Source: Strix aluco
Taxonomy: Eukaryota > Chordata > Aves > Strigiformes > Strigidae
Assembly: GCF_031877795.1 (NCBI RefSeq)
Contig: NC_133934.1
Span: 105,774,610 to 105,838,609, forward strand
Direction of reading: 5' to 3'
Length of the DNA: 64,000 bases
In this document: positions 1 to 12,800 of the stretch, one piece after another
How the letters are laid out: each line of letters begins with the position of its first letter
How positions within the stretch are numbered: the first letter of the stretch is position 1
Notes under the pieces: generated by a model
Databases searched by the model: none
What the model was told of the DNA's origin: nothing
The model's input: only the letters and a program-made list of their open reading frames with translations
Made by a program: the position numbers and the translations under genes

Positions 1-3000
1 TCCCTTTTTATGAAAAAGGGAAAGCTGTTGTAAATATGTAATGTCTTTGCTGTCCTTAGTTTGAAGATAACTCCCACTTGAAACAGTGATCCTATATGAA
101 AAGTGATCTAAATTCCCTGTATTTTGTCTGTGGTACTTGGAACACAGTATAGGAAAACCTAAAGCAAAAATGTTGAAGGATTGTTTTTAAGGTGTTGTTA
201 TATATGGTAGCACTGTAACGTAGGCATTCTGGAAGGGATTCAGGAAAGTATTCAGATACTACTTATTAGAAACAATAAAAAGTACTCTTTGTAATCTAAC
301 ATTCATTGCAGAAAGAAATGAAAATTCAAAGCTGTTCACCAGTACTTTAACTTCCAGTGTTAGAGTTCTGCAACTGTATGATTGTCCTATTCACTGCACT
401 TTTCAAAATGGCTGTTTAATAAGAGAGGTAGTGCTTGTCTTTAAGTGCAAATCAATGGTTTTCTATACATGTAGCATTACTTAGCACTCAGACAATTATA
501 AACAAGAGAAAGAAGGAAAGAAATGAAGATTTGAGCCTTAGGATCCTAGCATTAGGATTCTTTGCCACTTTTCCTTTCGCATTACATGATGATGGTCTTG
601 GTTTTGAAGGTTGCCGTCTTTATCTTTTTGTAAGAGACAGTTTTGTTCAAATTTAAATCTTCATCTTATCACGTGGATGGCCTGTTGCCTTAATGTAAAG
701 CTACTCTTAAGAGCCAGTGTTCTGTGTCTTTTATGTGATTTTGTACCTGATACATGGTTTAATCCAAGATCTTGTTTTTGGAATGTTTTTCTTTCATACC
801 TGACGTGGTATCAGATTGCAAAAACAACATCTGTTCTGTCTGGTCATTAGTTCAAGACGGGTTGATGTGATGCCTACTGAATCAAAGAACAGTGTTGTTC
901 TGTTCAGTTGTTTCTATCCTTGCATATGCTGCTAGATTTTACGATCGTATCTTCACGTTTATTTCCCTTCTTTTTGCTTCCAGAGTGATCATTCATGAAT
1001 AATAATAATTCATTAATTGCTAGCAATGGAAATTATTTTTTTATAACTTTGAATAATTTTCTACCTTCTGATGGTTTTTAAAAAGTGTTGTTTCTGGTCC
1101 TGGGGATTTGTTGGATATACAGTTCTGAACAGACTGTTTTAATTATTTGCTAGTGCATGTCTTTTATGTGCATTGGTTTAGAGCTGAGTGATGTGAGATG
1201 ATAGGCTATGGATAATCAAAAATTTCTAGAATGCACATACAAGAACTCTGGTTTTGAGCATACTTACAGTATTTAATTAACACTGTAACCTTTGTGCATT
1301 CCAATATTGTGATTGCATGACCATTCTAGGGTTTTATCAAAGCTTTCCCAAAAATCTGTTTACTGTTTCTTCTTCATATAGTTTGTAGAAAGAGAGTCCT
1401 AATGCATTTTTAACTGAACCTGGGATAAATTAAAAATGTTGTGTGTTACCTGCTGCCATCACAGCTAAAAAAGTCCCAGGTAATGACTAGACATATAAAA
1501 AGACATACACACACCCCCTTCACCTCTTTTCAACAATTAGCTTTTCTCAAGAAGCTCTAAAGAACTGGCTTAAACTAATTTTCAGAATTTTGGGGATGAA
1601 GTGTGTCTTACAATATCCAACTTTCTAGCTATACCTTCTGTGTAAAAGTTGATCCTTCAAATCTAAGTTATCTTGCCACAGCACTTTGCAATTTCTTCTT
1701 TTTTCTCTTCCTATTCATCTTGACCCGCCCTTACCCCCAAAAAAGGCAGTTTACTGTGTTAATTTATCAGGATTATTAAAATTCTTTGAGGTTGTATGAA
1801 TTATCTTGTTTGGTAAATTGCTCACTGAAACAGTAAATTCTGCAACAAGTCAACTGCTATTGTTAACTAGGAGGTAATGAATTAATATCCATAGAATCAT
1901 AGAATAGTTTGGGTTGGAAGGGACCTTTATACGTCGTCTATTCCAACCCCCCCTGCAGTGAGCAGGGACATCTTCAACTAGATTGTTCAGAGCCCTGTCC
2001 AACCTGACCTTGAATGTTTCCAGGGATGGGACATCTACCACCTCTCTGGGCAACCTGTTGCAGTGTTTCACCACCCTCACTGTAAAAAATTTCTTCCTTA
2101 CATCTAGTCTAAATCTACCTTCTTTGATTTAAAACCATTATGGCTTGTCCTATTGCAACAGGCCTTACTAAAAAGTCTATTCCTGTCTTTCTCAAAAGCC
2201 CCTTTAAATACTGGAAGGCTGCAATAATGTCTGTCTGGAGCCTTGCCTTCTCCAGGCTGAACAACCCCAACTCTCTCAGCCTGTCGTCATAGGAGAGGTG
2301 CTCCAGCCCTCTGATCATTTTTGTGGCCTTCCTCTGGACTCACTCTAACAGGTCCAAGTCTTTCCTGTGCTGAGGACCCCAGAGCTGGATACAGTGCTCG
2401 AGGTGGTGTCTCAGCAGAGCAGAGGGGCAGAATTGCCTCCCTTGACCTGCTGGTCACACTTCTTTTTATGCAGCCCAGGATACAGTTGGTTTTCTGGGCT
2501 GCGAGTGCATTGTTGGCTCATGTCCAGCTTTCCACCAGTACCCCCCAAGTCCTTCTCTGCAGGACTGCTCTCAATCCCCCCATCCCCCAGCCTGTATTGA
2601 TACTGGGGGTTGCCCTGACCTAGGTGCAGGACCTTGCACTTGGCCTTGTTGAACCTCATGAGGTTCACATGGGCCCACTTCTCAAGCTTGTCCAGGTCCC
2701 TCTGGATGGCATCCCATCCCTCAGGTGTGTTGACTGGACCACACAGCTTGGTATTGTCTTCAAACTTGCTGAGGGTGCACTCAATCCCATTGTCTGTGTC
2801 ATTGATGAAGGTATTAAATAGTACTGGTCCCACTATGGACCCTGTGGGACAGCACTTGTCACTGATCTCCATCTGGACATTGAGCCGTTGACCACTACCC
2901 TCTGGATGCGATCATCCAACCAATTCCTTATCCATCAGACTAATCTCTCTCCAATTTAGAGAGAAGGATGTTGTGGAGGACCATGTCAAAGGCCTTACAG

Positions 3001-4514
3001 AAGTCCAGATAAATGACATCCATAGCTCTTCCCTTGTCCATTGATGTAGTCACTTCATCACAGAAGGCCACTAGGTTGGCCAGGCGAGACTTGCCCTTGG
3101 TGAAGCCATGCTGGCTGTCTCAAATCACCTACCTGTCCTCCATGTGCCTTAGCATAGCTTCTAGGAGGATCTGTTCCATGATCTTCCCAGGCACGGAGGT
3201 GAAGCTGACAAGTCTGTATTTCCCAGGGTCCTCCTTTCTACCCTTTTTAAAAATGGGTGCAATATTTCCCTTTTCCCAGTCACCAGTGACTTCACCTGAC
3301 TGCCGTGACTTTTCAAATATCATGGAGCATGGCTTGGCAGCTACATCAGCCAATTCCCTCAGGACTCTGGGATGCACCTCATCAGGTCCCATAGACTTCT
3401 GTATTTTCAGGTTCCTCAAGTGGTCACGAACCTGATCTTCTCTTACAGTGAGAGGGACTTTCCTCCCCTAGTCCCTGTCTTGTGATCCATCCACTTCAGA
3501 GGTGTGGAAAGAGAGGTTGCCAGTGAAGACTGAGGCAAAAAAAGTTGAGTACCTCAGCCACCTTCTCGTCCATTGTTACCAGTTTGCCAGTCATTTTCAT
3601 GGGAGGAGGTATTCTTTCTTTGACCTTCCTTTTCTGGCTGACATACCTATAGCAGCCCTTCTTACTACTTTTTGCATCCCTTGCCAAGTTCAGCTTCAGC
3701 GGTGCTTTGGCCTTCCTGACCCTACCCAGTGAGACACAACTGTGAATCACAAACATCCTTGTGAATCGCAAGCAACTTAACTTCAGACATGAGTTCTCTA
3801 TTTTATGTAAAATGAATTTGATTTGTTCTAGTTTGTTATGTAAATCAGTATTTAAGCATATACATAAAAATCGGATTTTTTTACTAAATCAGCCTTGTTA
3901 AACATGATTGCATGAATTACTCTTCCTTAGTTTGCCTGGATCTATTTCCTCATATTTAAGCATTAGTGGTTGTAGGTGCTCTCAAAAGGAATTTTAAAAG
4001 GGATGCAATAAAAATATATTTGTTTTATGTTTATTATCTTGCATGGAGCTGGACAATATCACAGTTTGTTGCACTTTCTGAAAGGATCTGTATTTAAAGA
4101 TTTTTCTAGAGGGCATTCATCACCACAGTTAAGTAGGCTTGTTACATAGTATCAAAGCAAAAAATCAACAAGAGTTGTTGATTGCAACAAAACTTACATT
4201 AAACAGAAGCTGAAAGCTTTTTTTTCAAATTAGTTTGCCAGCTTGCTTTGTCAGTCAGGTTTCAGTCCTGAGCTATTTAAGCCAAATTTCCTTTTAGGGT
4301 TACATAATCTGCAAGTGGCTTAAACTGGTCTTCAGTGGACAATATTGAATTGAAGAATATGTCTCAGTGCTTCCTCACTGGTTCAGTAGGGTTTGATCCT
4401 AAGGCACACTAGGATTCATCATTAGAAGTGACTTGGCAGGGGGGATGAAACTCTTATACAGGATTTTAATTTGACATGTTCATTTGAATAAAATTGTCAT
4501 TATGTCATCTATAG
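1..4514 (+). other. YLPM1 intron (right part)
   Basis: AT-rich non-coding DNA upstream of the large exon. Apart from the CR1 element at 1886-3770 I see no exon, RNA gene or recognisable regulatory site. The short open frames at 435-850 show no family resemblance. Confidence 0.7.
1886..3770 (-). mobile_element. CR1 LINE, 5'-truncated, inactive
   Basis: The element is in reverse orientation. Its 3' end lies at the low coordinate, where the minus strand reads ggttggaagg-type CR1 3' UTR sequence in reverse (gtttgggttggaagggacct on plus). The minus strand encodes pieces of CR1 reverse transcriptase in several frames, such as [51 protein letters not shown] and CKVLHLGQGNPQYQYRLG. Frameshifts and stops separate the blocks, so it is dead. 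The 5' end, with the endonuclease domain and most of ORF1, is missing; the left boundary near 3770 is approximate. Confidence 0.92.
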
Positions 4515-6899
4515 ATTTGATGGACCTCGAGGAAGAGGATATGACAGATTTGAAGGATCAAGGCAGAGAGGACCTCGTTTTGACTCCCAGCGCTCAGAAG
4601 GATACAGGTCACGTTTTGACCGACAGAATACAGATGGACAGTCTTCAAGTAGATGGGGGACTATCCCACGAGGACCAGCAGCACAATTTTATACTTCCAC
4701 AAATGCATCACATGGACATGGTTCCCGACCTAGTGGTCCACGGTGGAGGGGGCCCAGGCCTCATTTGGGACAGCAGCAGCAGTCACAGACAGACTCACAG
4801 TCAGAAAACAAAGAACCTTTTACAGACATAGCTGGCAATCAGCAGACTGCAAGCAGAACACAGTCTAGTCCCGATGCACAGAGTGCAGGTCCTGTTGAGC
4901 TAAATGAGGACCTGGCAAACACTCAACAGGAACCATCCAAACCTGAAGTCAAAGAAACTATTCCAGACCCTCCTAAAAAGTGGACATGGAGTTCACATGA
5001 TCCTAACCAGCAAGTAGAAGAGTCCAAAGCACCTACTCCGCCCATTCAGAACCAGAAGTCCACATCCCTTTCTAGTAACCCTGTAGCTTTGCAGTCAGGT
5101 ATTGCAAGAGCAGGAGGTGCGGTAACCCCTGTAACAGGAAATCAGGATTTGGATTCGCCAGATGGCCAGCTGATTGCTTCAGATAACACCCAGGGCCTAC
5201 CTGGATCAGAAAGCAGAGGGAAAGGGCCATTTGTGCATGAAGATAGAGGCAAGGGGCCAGTAGGCCGAGGAAGGGGCCAGGGCAGACTGGATGATGGCCG
5301 TGGCAGAGGGCAGGGAGATGGCCGTGGCTGGGGTATGGGCCGTGGCCGGGGGATGGGAAGGATGGATGGTGGCCGGGGGATGGGAAGGATGGATGGTGGC
5401 CGGGGGATGGGAAGGATGGATGGTGGTTGGGGAATGGGCAGGATGGACGATGGCCGTGGCAGAGGATATGTATACAGAGGCAGAGGGCAGGCTAGGCAGG
5501 CATCCATCCGTGGCAGGGGGATGTTCAGGAGAGCAGGTAGCAGGGAGAGGATGCCGGATAGGCGGTCAGGTAGCAGGGAGAGGATGCCAGATGGACGGTC
5601 TGGCAGCCGAGAGCGGGGACTGGGTGGGCGGTCAGATAGCCATGAGAGGGTATTCACTAGCCGAGACAGAGAGCTAGCTGGGCGGACAGGCAGCCGGGAC
5701 AGGGGACGGGCGGGTAGCCGGGAGAGAGGCCCTGTCAGGCGGGCGGGTAGCCGGGAGAGGGAGCCCATGCGGCGGGCGGGTAGCAGGGAGAGGGAGCCCA
5801 TGCGGCGGGCAGGTAGCCGGGAGAGGGTCCCTGTCAGGCGGGCAGGTAGCCGGGAGAGGGTCCCTGTCAGGCGAGCAGGTAGCCGGGAGAGGGGCCCGGT
5901 CAGACGGGCAGGTAGCCGGGAGAGGGGTCCCATCAGGAGACCAGGTAGCCGGGAGGGGGAAGCAGGAAGATCTGAAACAGGTGGTATAGATAAACCCATT
6001 CACCTGGGAGATGACCCTGACAAATTGCCTCCATACCATCGAGATGAGACACTCAGGGGTTCTTGGGGTCATGAAGATGATAGAATGCAGGAGGAATTTC
6101 CTTTAGATAGTCAAGATGACCCTTCTTTGGAACATGAGCGATTGGATGACTGGGAAAGAGAACGATACTGGAGAGATCACAACTCTGATTATCAGGATGA
6201 TTCTGTAGATGTGTATGACAGAGATGACAGGTTGCAATCCCACCATTCACTGCCTCCATTATCTCCCCTACCACCACTACCTCCTTTATCATCTGATCAT
6301 GACAGACGAGATTCATGGTGGGATGACTGGAAAAGGCCAAGAGAGAGGGAGCTAGAGAGAGATTTAGATAGGACTGGAAGATCCTCAGATATTTATGATC
6401 AAGATTTAGACAGAGAATGGGATAGAGACTGGGACATGAGACCTATGGATGACAGAGAAATGGGGAATCGTGAACTGGATATCCCCCCTCTACCACCATT
6501 ACCACCTCTTCCACCTCTGGACAGATACCGTGAAGATAGGTGGAGGGAGGATAGGAACAGAGATCATTATGATAGAGACCTTAGAGACAGGGGGGAGCTG
6601 AGGATTCGAGAGTATCCAGAGAGATATGACACATGGCGGGAGAAGCAAGACTACCTTCCTGAAAGGACTGACTGGGAGAGGGAACGGTTGTCGGATAGGT
6701 GGTATCCAGATGATGGAGACAGACTGCGGTCCTTGGATGATCAGTCAGATTCATCCCTTCCTCCACCTTCACATTCCTCTGATATGCTGGGAGCAGATTC
6801 AAACCTGGACTCTGACCAGTCCTTGGGAGGAGTGATGGTCCTTAGCCAAAGACAGCATGAGATAATTCTGAAGGCTGCCCAGGAGCTCAAAATGCTTCG
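4515..6899 (+). CDS. YLPM1: YLPM1 large exon (first coding exon in window)
   Basis: The acceptor is ctatag before 4515. Base 4515 completes a codon begun upstream and the frame then reads FDGPRGRGYDRFEG. The donor is cg|gtgagt at 6900, leaving two bases of an Arg codon. The exon encodes about 794 residues: a Gln/Ser-rich start, a glycine/arginine repeat array (5344-5451), an SRER repeat array (5533-5960), then acidic/basic DR-rich sequence with PPLPPLPPL clusters near 6250-6300 and 6485-6525. Its end reads LSQRQHEIILKAAQELKMLR, a probable helix. The frame continues into a tga at 6901 only if the intron is retained. Confidence 0.93.
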
Positions 6900-9800
6900 G
6901 TGAGTTGCCTGGTTCTGTCACTTTGGGTGGGAATCCCATTCTGTGGAGATGGTGCTCCTTTCCTAATTCATTTCTTGAAATATGCAGTAATGGCTTCATT
7001 TCTTTTCACCACAGCATGATAGTAGGAGCTCATGTGAAACAAGTTATTTGAAGTAACTCCATCACAGCTTTTGTGGATGGACCTTTTTTCTTAAATACAT
7101 GGTTGTCCCTTTCGCCGTGAATATGGCATTCCCTGTTTCTTACTTTCCAGGAAGAGATCTGTCCATATCACCTGACCAATCTTTTTGTTATCATCAAATG
7201 AGCTTGTTGATAATTGCTTTTCAATCTTGTTATTAGTATCTGATTAGCTCGTTGATAATTGCTTTTTAATACTCACCTGTCAAGATGTACATTAATGTAG
7301 TTCTTAATTCACACAATGGGAGCTATTTAATTTTTGGATACTGCTTACTTTTTAATTAAAGCATGTGTGGGCTTTTTATTCTTTATATTGCTCCCCCATT
7401 TGAAATCCAGCATCATCAGTGAATAATTTTGTCAGGTTTGGTTGATCTTAGTTCTGAGGATCAGCACAACAGCATAACAATCAGAAGGATATGAATGCAC
7501 AAGTTCACCAAGACCACATTTTAGAACAGCTACTAGAGTCCCTCAGGCTTTAATAGGTATTTATTTAAAAATAAGTAATAGAATATCCACTCAAACATCA
7601 GAAGCATCCTAGGTCTTAATAAATTTAGTAATACTAGAACGAATGGAGCACATACCATCTATCTAAATGCTATCTTTGTGATTTGGTGCATGGGTTTAGG
7701 TGCATTAAATATATTTTAAAAACCCAAACAAAACAGAAAGATGAGTTTCTTTGGCTGTTTTCAGTGAATGAGATCTTTCAGAGGAGATTGTAGAGAAAAG
7801 AGGAAGCATCTTAGAGGTTCATGTGGTTCATCCTATTCATGAGTTATGGAGCGATAGCTAAGGATTGATACCTAGTAGACAGGGATTTAATTTCATAAAC
7901 AATATATGCTAAAATAATGGGCAGTTAAAATGTTTGGTTATCATTATTACATTTACATCAAACCATGTTGAAAGATACAGAGGTGTTTTGTGCTTTTCTT
8001 GAAGCCATTTTGTTTTCAGACTCTTAAGATTGCTAAGCATCTGTCCAATACGGAAGGCCTTAGTTGCACCAAAATGCAAGAAAAATACTTTTAAAAAAGG
8101 GAGAACTTTTATTCTGAATAATTTAATCTTTCACTGCAATTAGATTAATTCAACAGGTGTTAGTAACTGTGTTATAAAGCAGTATTTACCAAAAGTTCAG
8201 AGCAACAGTTCATTTTCAGCTTCCTGACTTTCCCATTGCCTCAGGTTGCCAGGCATATGTTTTGCTGTTTAATATGATTAGCTGCAAGCCAGTGGACTTA
8301 AGCTAAGGACTATAGTTTGAGAATCACTACCTAAGTGAATAATTTATTAGGGCTGAAATATTTGAACATAGGAACTAAATTGTTTTTATGTAAGAAAATA
8401 GATATGTATACATCTTTCTAAGCCAGTTAAAAGGGGAAATATAAACACAATACTGCATGATACTGGTTTTTAATTGAATATGAGGGTAGTCTTAAAATTA
8501 GTTACACTGGTACTTCCATCAGGTTCTTATAAGGAGGTGATCCCAGTCTTAACAGTAGCAACAAATTTAAGGAGACTGCTTATGATTTCATTTTTTTTTT
8601 TTGAGCCAGGAGTTATACCAGTAGTGTGGTACATACCTGCTTTCATCTCCAAAGGTAAAGCCTTAATCTGGCTTTGCTTTTATTGTGTATAAAACTGCAG
8701 ATGCTGAGCTGCATGCTGTTCAGCATTTGTCATCTGGTGTATTTTTTTTCTAAGCCAGGTGTAAAGAAGACGTAAGTGCTAGCAATTGCTCAGTTTACTG
8801 TTTGTACTAATGCAGCACTTGGGATCCCTTTCTGTGAGCCAAGTTCCCCTTGTGCTGCACACTGACCAGATGCATTGCTAGTCAGGATGGTCTCTGTGCC
8901 TAGTACAGAGGGATCCCATTCTTAGTTGTTCTTTGGAAACTAATACACACGATTAATATGAACAAAGAGTTATTAGCAATTAAAAAAAACTAGATAAAAA
9001 AATGCTAACAAAAATTGAAAGGAAATCATATTGGGTAGAACTTTGTAATCCAGCGGTTGTAGTATTCACTGCTAGTCCTCATCTCTGCTCCATAGACTAT
9101 GTATTGGTTGTATATTAAATAGCATTTTCACATATAAAATAAGGAAACAAAAGTTAAAATCACCATTTGGTTTTAAATATTGGAATCTCTTTTGTGCTTT
9201 GGCCTCAGTCCTCTTAGTGTGTGAACCAGAGCAAGTCACTGAGAGTGCTTATGCATGCATCTCCAATGGGCTTCTTGTTGGCAGAAGCTAAAAATCCAGC
9301 TTTGCTCTTTACTGTCAAAGTGGAGTGGTTCTGACCAAGCTCAAAAGCGTAAGTGCATGTCTCGGGATATTTGTGATCAAAAAAGAATGCAGGTAATACG
9401 CTAAATACCTCCATGGTTAGGTGGATGTGAAACAGGGATTTCTGAATCACAGTGTTGACCATGTGAAGCCTGCTCTGTCCTTTTCTTCTTTGGACTTGCC
9501 CCTGATGCTAGTGTAATACATGGTTTTCACTGTGAGTCTTGATTTCTTCAGTTTTTCATTTAAGCTACAAACTGATAACACTTTCTTGTGATTCACGTAC
9601 AGAGAGCAGAAAGAACAGCTACAGAAGTTGAAAGAGTTTAAACCTGACATTTCCACACAGGACTCTCCAAGATCACAGAACACAAGCACAAGGCCGGGTG
9701 CCTTTCAGGTAAATTCATCTTGTGTTAATAACATGCTGATAGTAATTACAATTGGTGTGTATGTCAGATCAGTTCTAGACTCTGATAGTCAAACTTCTCT

Positions 9801-12800
9801 GTGGAATGCCTCCCCAGCAACCCTTACAACCTCATCAATCTTCTGTTGAGGCAAAGCAACTTCTTAGTTTCTTTAGAATTTCCAAAGCCTTTCTACCCAT
9901 TCAGTCCACCATGTCTTTTGAGCATGACCCACTGGGGACAGTAGCACATGAGGTTCAGCAGCACAGATTGCTGTGGAATGATGTGCCAGAAGAGGTGAGC
10001 TCTTCCAAAACGGGGACATAAGGCTCACAAGAAGACCCTCCTCTTCCTTGCCTAGGTTCTGACATCTTGCTGTGCTTTTCCTACTCTAAGAGCTCTCTCC
10101 TCTTTGAAGTCAGAGAAATTTGAGGATACGTCCATTAGAAACTGAGAGATTTCAATGTACAGTGGGCATTAGCTTTCTGTTTGCTGTCTTCATTGGAAAT
10201 TCTCATTATCCTCTCGAATACCATAAAGTGCATGGAAGCTCACGTTTGTGTACCTCCATGACTTCATCTCCTGTTGTGATGCAAGCTATTCCTCTGCTGC
10301 TTAATCTCCTGGTTGGTTCTGGGAACTCTTCTCAGCTGCTTATATTTGTTTTTTTGATAATTCGTACTGGGTCAGAAGCCACCTGAACTTCTGCAGTCAT
10401 GTTAACTCAGGTTTATAAATCCTTCCTAGAATGAATAAACAATTGTGTTAAATGTATGTTGGAGGAGATACCTGAGTCAATGCACAGTCTTTATTCTTCA
10501 TCACATCTTAACCCTGGCATTACTGGTACCAATAAATTTAGCCATAATAACCTCTGGGTCTGACATTCAGCTGGACCAAGCTTTGTTTGTCTCTCCCTCC
10601 AGAGGAGTGTTATGCAGTGAATGAGGCAGTGCAAGTTTTCTTTTTACCTAGGTGACCTCTTCCTTGTTTACAGTGTCTATAAAGTAAAGTAATGGAACAG
10701 ATTTGCTACCAAGAACTGCAGGTATGTTGATGCCTTTAGGAAATGACTTTACTCAACTTCGGTATTTTATATCTCAGACTACTTCACCCATCTGCCTAGA
10801 GCTATTCAAACAACTTTCGTCTTTCTTGGGATTCCTGCCTTCAGATTTCTGCTGTGACTTTGAACCATAACTACAAAGTTCAGCTTTGTCTCTACAACCA
10901 TTCTGCAAGTTCTGTTGCACGTTGCTAATGAGGCTGCCTGTAATTTGGCATCTGCTGTGATGCTGTCAAGACTCTTGTGACACAGCACATGGGGTTCCAT
11001 GGGGATCTTTGGTTCATGAAGGGGTTTGTTTTGTTTTTTCACTGGGCAAGACCCCCATTTCTTATGTTGATCTGATGTTGATTTCATTAAGGGGGTTTCC
11101 AGGTGTTTCTGCTCTCTGGGAACTTTTCCAGTGACTTCCAAAAAGAAGCTGACCTTATCAATCCTTTTGTGCCTCACCAAGCTGCCCTACTTTCAGACTT
11201 TTTCAGCCTCTTCACAGACAGCAGGAATCTTTGCAGACAGCAGGAGTCTGGGAATAAAACCGTAGACACTTTTGAACTGAGATAGGCCTACTGGAGCTTA
11301 AATTGGTAAGGTTATTTTGAAGGAGAAAATAACTAGTATTTAAGCCTTCACATAGTGAACAAACACCAAATTAATTCAAGCCACCAGTTCTTGAAATATT
11401 GCCCTCCTACCTGTAGCATCTTGATGGAGGTACTGGAAAATGCTTATGATTTGATTGCCATTGTGCTTACTGACTTACAGAGGATGAGAGAGGTTAGTTT
11501 ACAGATCTACATTAAAAGTGCTTTCTGCATCTAGGTCTCTTCTCAGCTATCTTCAGAGGCACCAGTAGAAGCCCAAGCTATTAAACCTTCTCCTGCTGTT
11601 ATTATAAAGCCTCCCGTGTTGTTCAGACAGCCCACCCCTGTGACAAGACCAAGTGCCCCACTGACAAGGCCTGCTACACCTATGACAAGGCCACATGCTC
11701 CAGTTTCTACAACTACAACCCCAAGTCATGGTCAGTCTTTAAAACCATCACCTTCTACTGTGGAACAGGAACGCTGGGATGAGGATTCTTTCCACGGACT
11801 CTGGGACACAAATGAGGATAAAGGAGCAAATATGGAGTACGAGTTGTGTAAACAGGAGTCAATGATGCCTCCACCCGTCTCCTCGCCTGTGAAAGTACCT
11901 GCTGTTCACACCTCTGTTCCGTCAGCTGTACCAGTGTCCCTTCCTCCAGTTATTCCACCAGTTCCTAAAGCACCTGTAATTCAGCAAACTGTGGATTATG
12001 GCCACGGGCGAGGTGGGTATCACAGTATATTTGTTTGATCTGTAATGGAGAGTTAATTAGTCCTCCTAGCTTCTTTCTTAAGGAGTGTGTCACACAAAGC
12101 ATGCCGTAGATGTTCTGCAGTTGACCTGTAGGCTGTGTACATTGCTATCTAGTGCCAAACAATGCCGTTTTAAGGAGTCTGTAACCCACAGCCTTGAGTT
12201 TAATGTTTTCTTCAATGCTGTGGTAATGAGCTATTTCATGTGAACTGAATGGTGTATAGCCACGACTGCTTCTAATAAACACCAACTGATGTGATCACAT
12301 CAATGTGTTATATTTAGATTGATACTGATGCTTTCCCTTAATCCCTTTGTAGCTGAGTATGGACATAACCGTGCTAGATGGTACTTTGGATTTTTATAGT
12401 TCTTAGGTGTGACCTAGTAACTTAAAGCAGAATGTGACTGGTGTTTGCATGATTTATGTACTGCTTAATGGGTGTGAGGTACCCTCTAGACAGGGAGGGG
12501 GACAAAGTCCTAGTTCTGAAGAGCATACACCCCAAACAGGCATTTAACACGTAGACAGTGAAGGGCTCTGATTTTTGGTATTGATCTTATCAAAGCTGAA
12601 ATTCAACACTAAGTTTTTTAAATATAATTTATTTCCCTCATACTTCGTTTTTAACAGGAGTGAAATCACGTCATAAAGAAGTTCTTAAATTGTGCGTTGT
12701 CATTTAAAGAGCGTTTTTTCTCTAAGGTGCCATAACATGAATTGAAGCCATATCGATTCCATTAAGTAGATATTTTACTAAAAGCTGTTAGGAAAAATTG

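Noticed and set aside
2321-2891. Plus-strand frames of 65-100 codons at 2.3-2.9 kb
   Set aside because: They are antisense readings of the minus-strand CR1 reverse transcriptase.
5291-5677. 128-codon plus-strand frame overlapping the YLPM1 exon
   Set aside because: A shifted reading of the same repeats (GWEGWMVAG-type), not a separate gene.
5142-5999. 285-codon open frame on the minus strand across the YLPM1 repeats
   Set aside because: It is the antisense shadow of the 27- and 33-bp in-frame repeats, which keep all frames periodic; the product is low-complexity Arg/Leu/Pro/Ser sequence.
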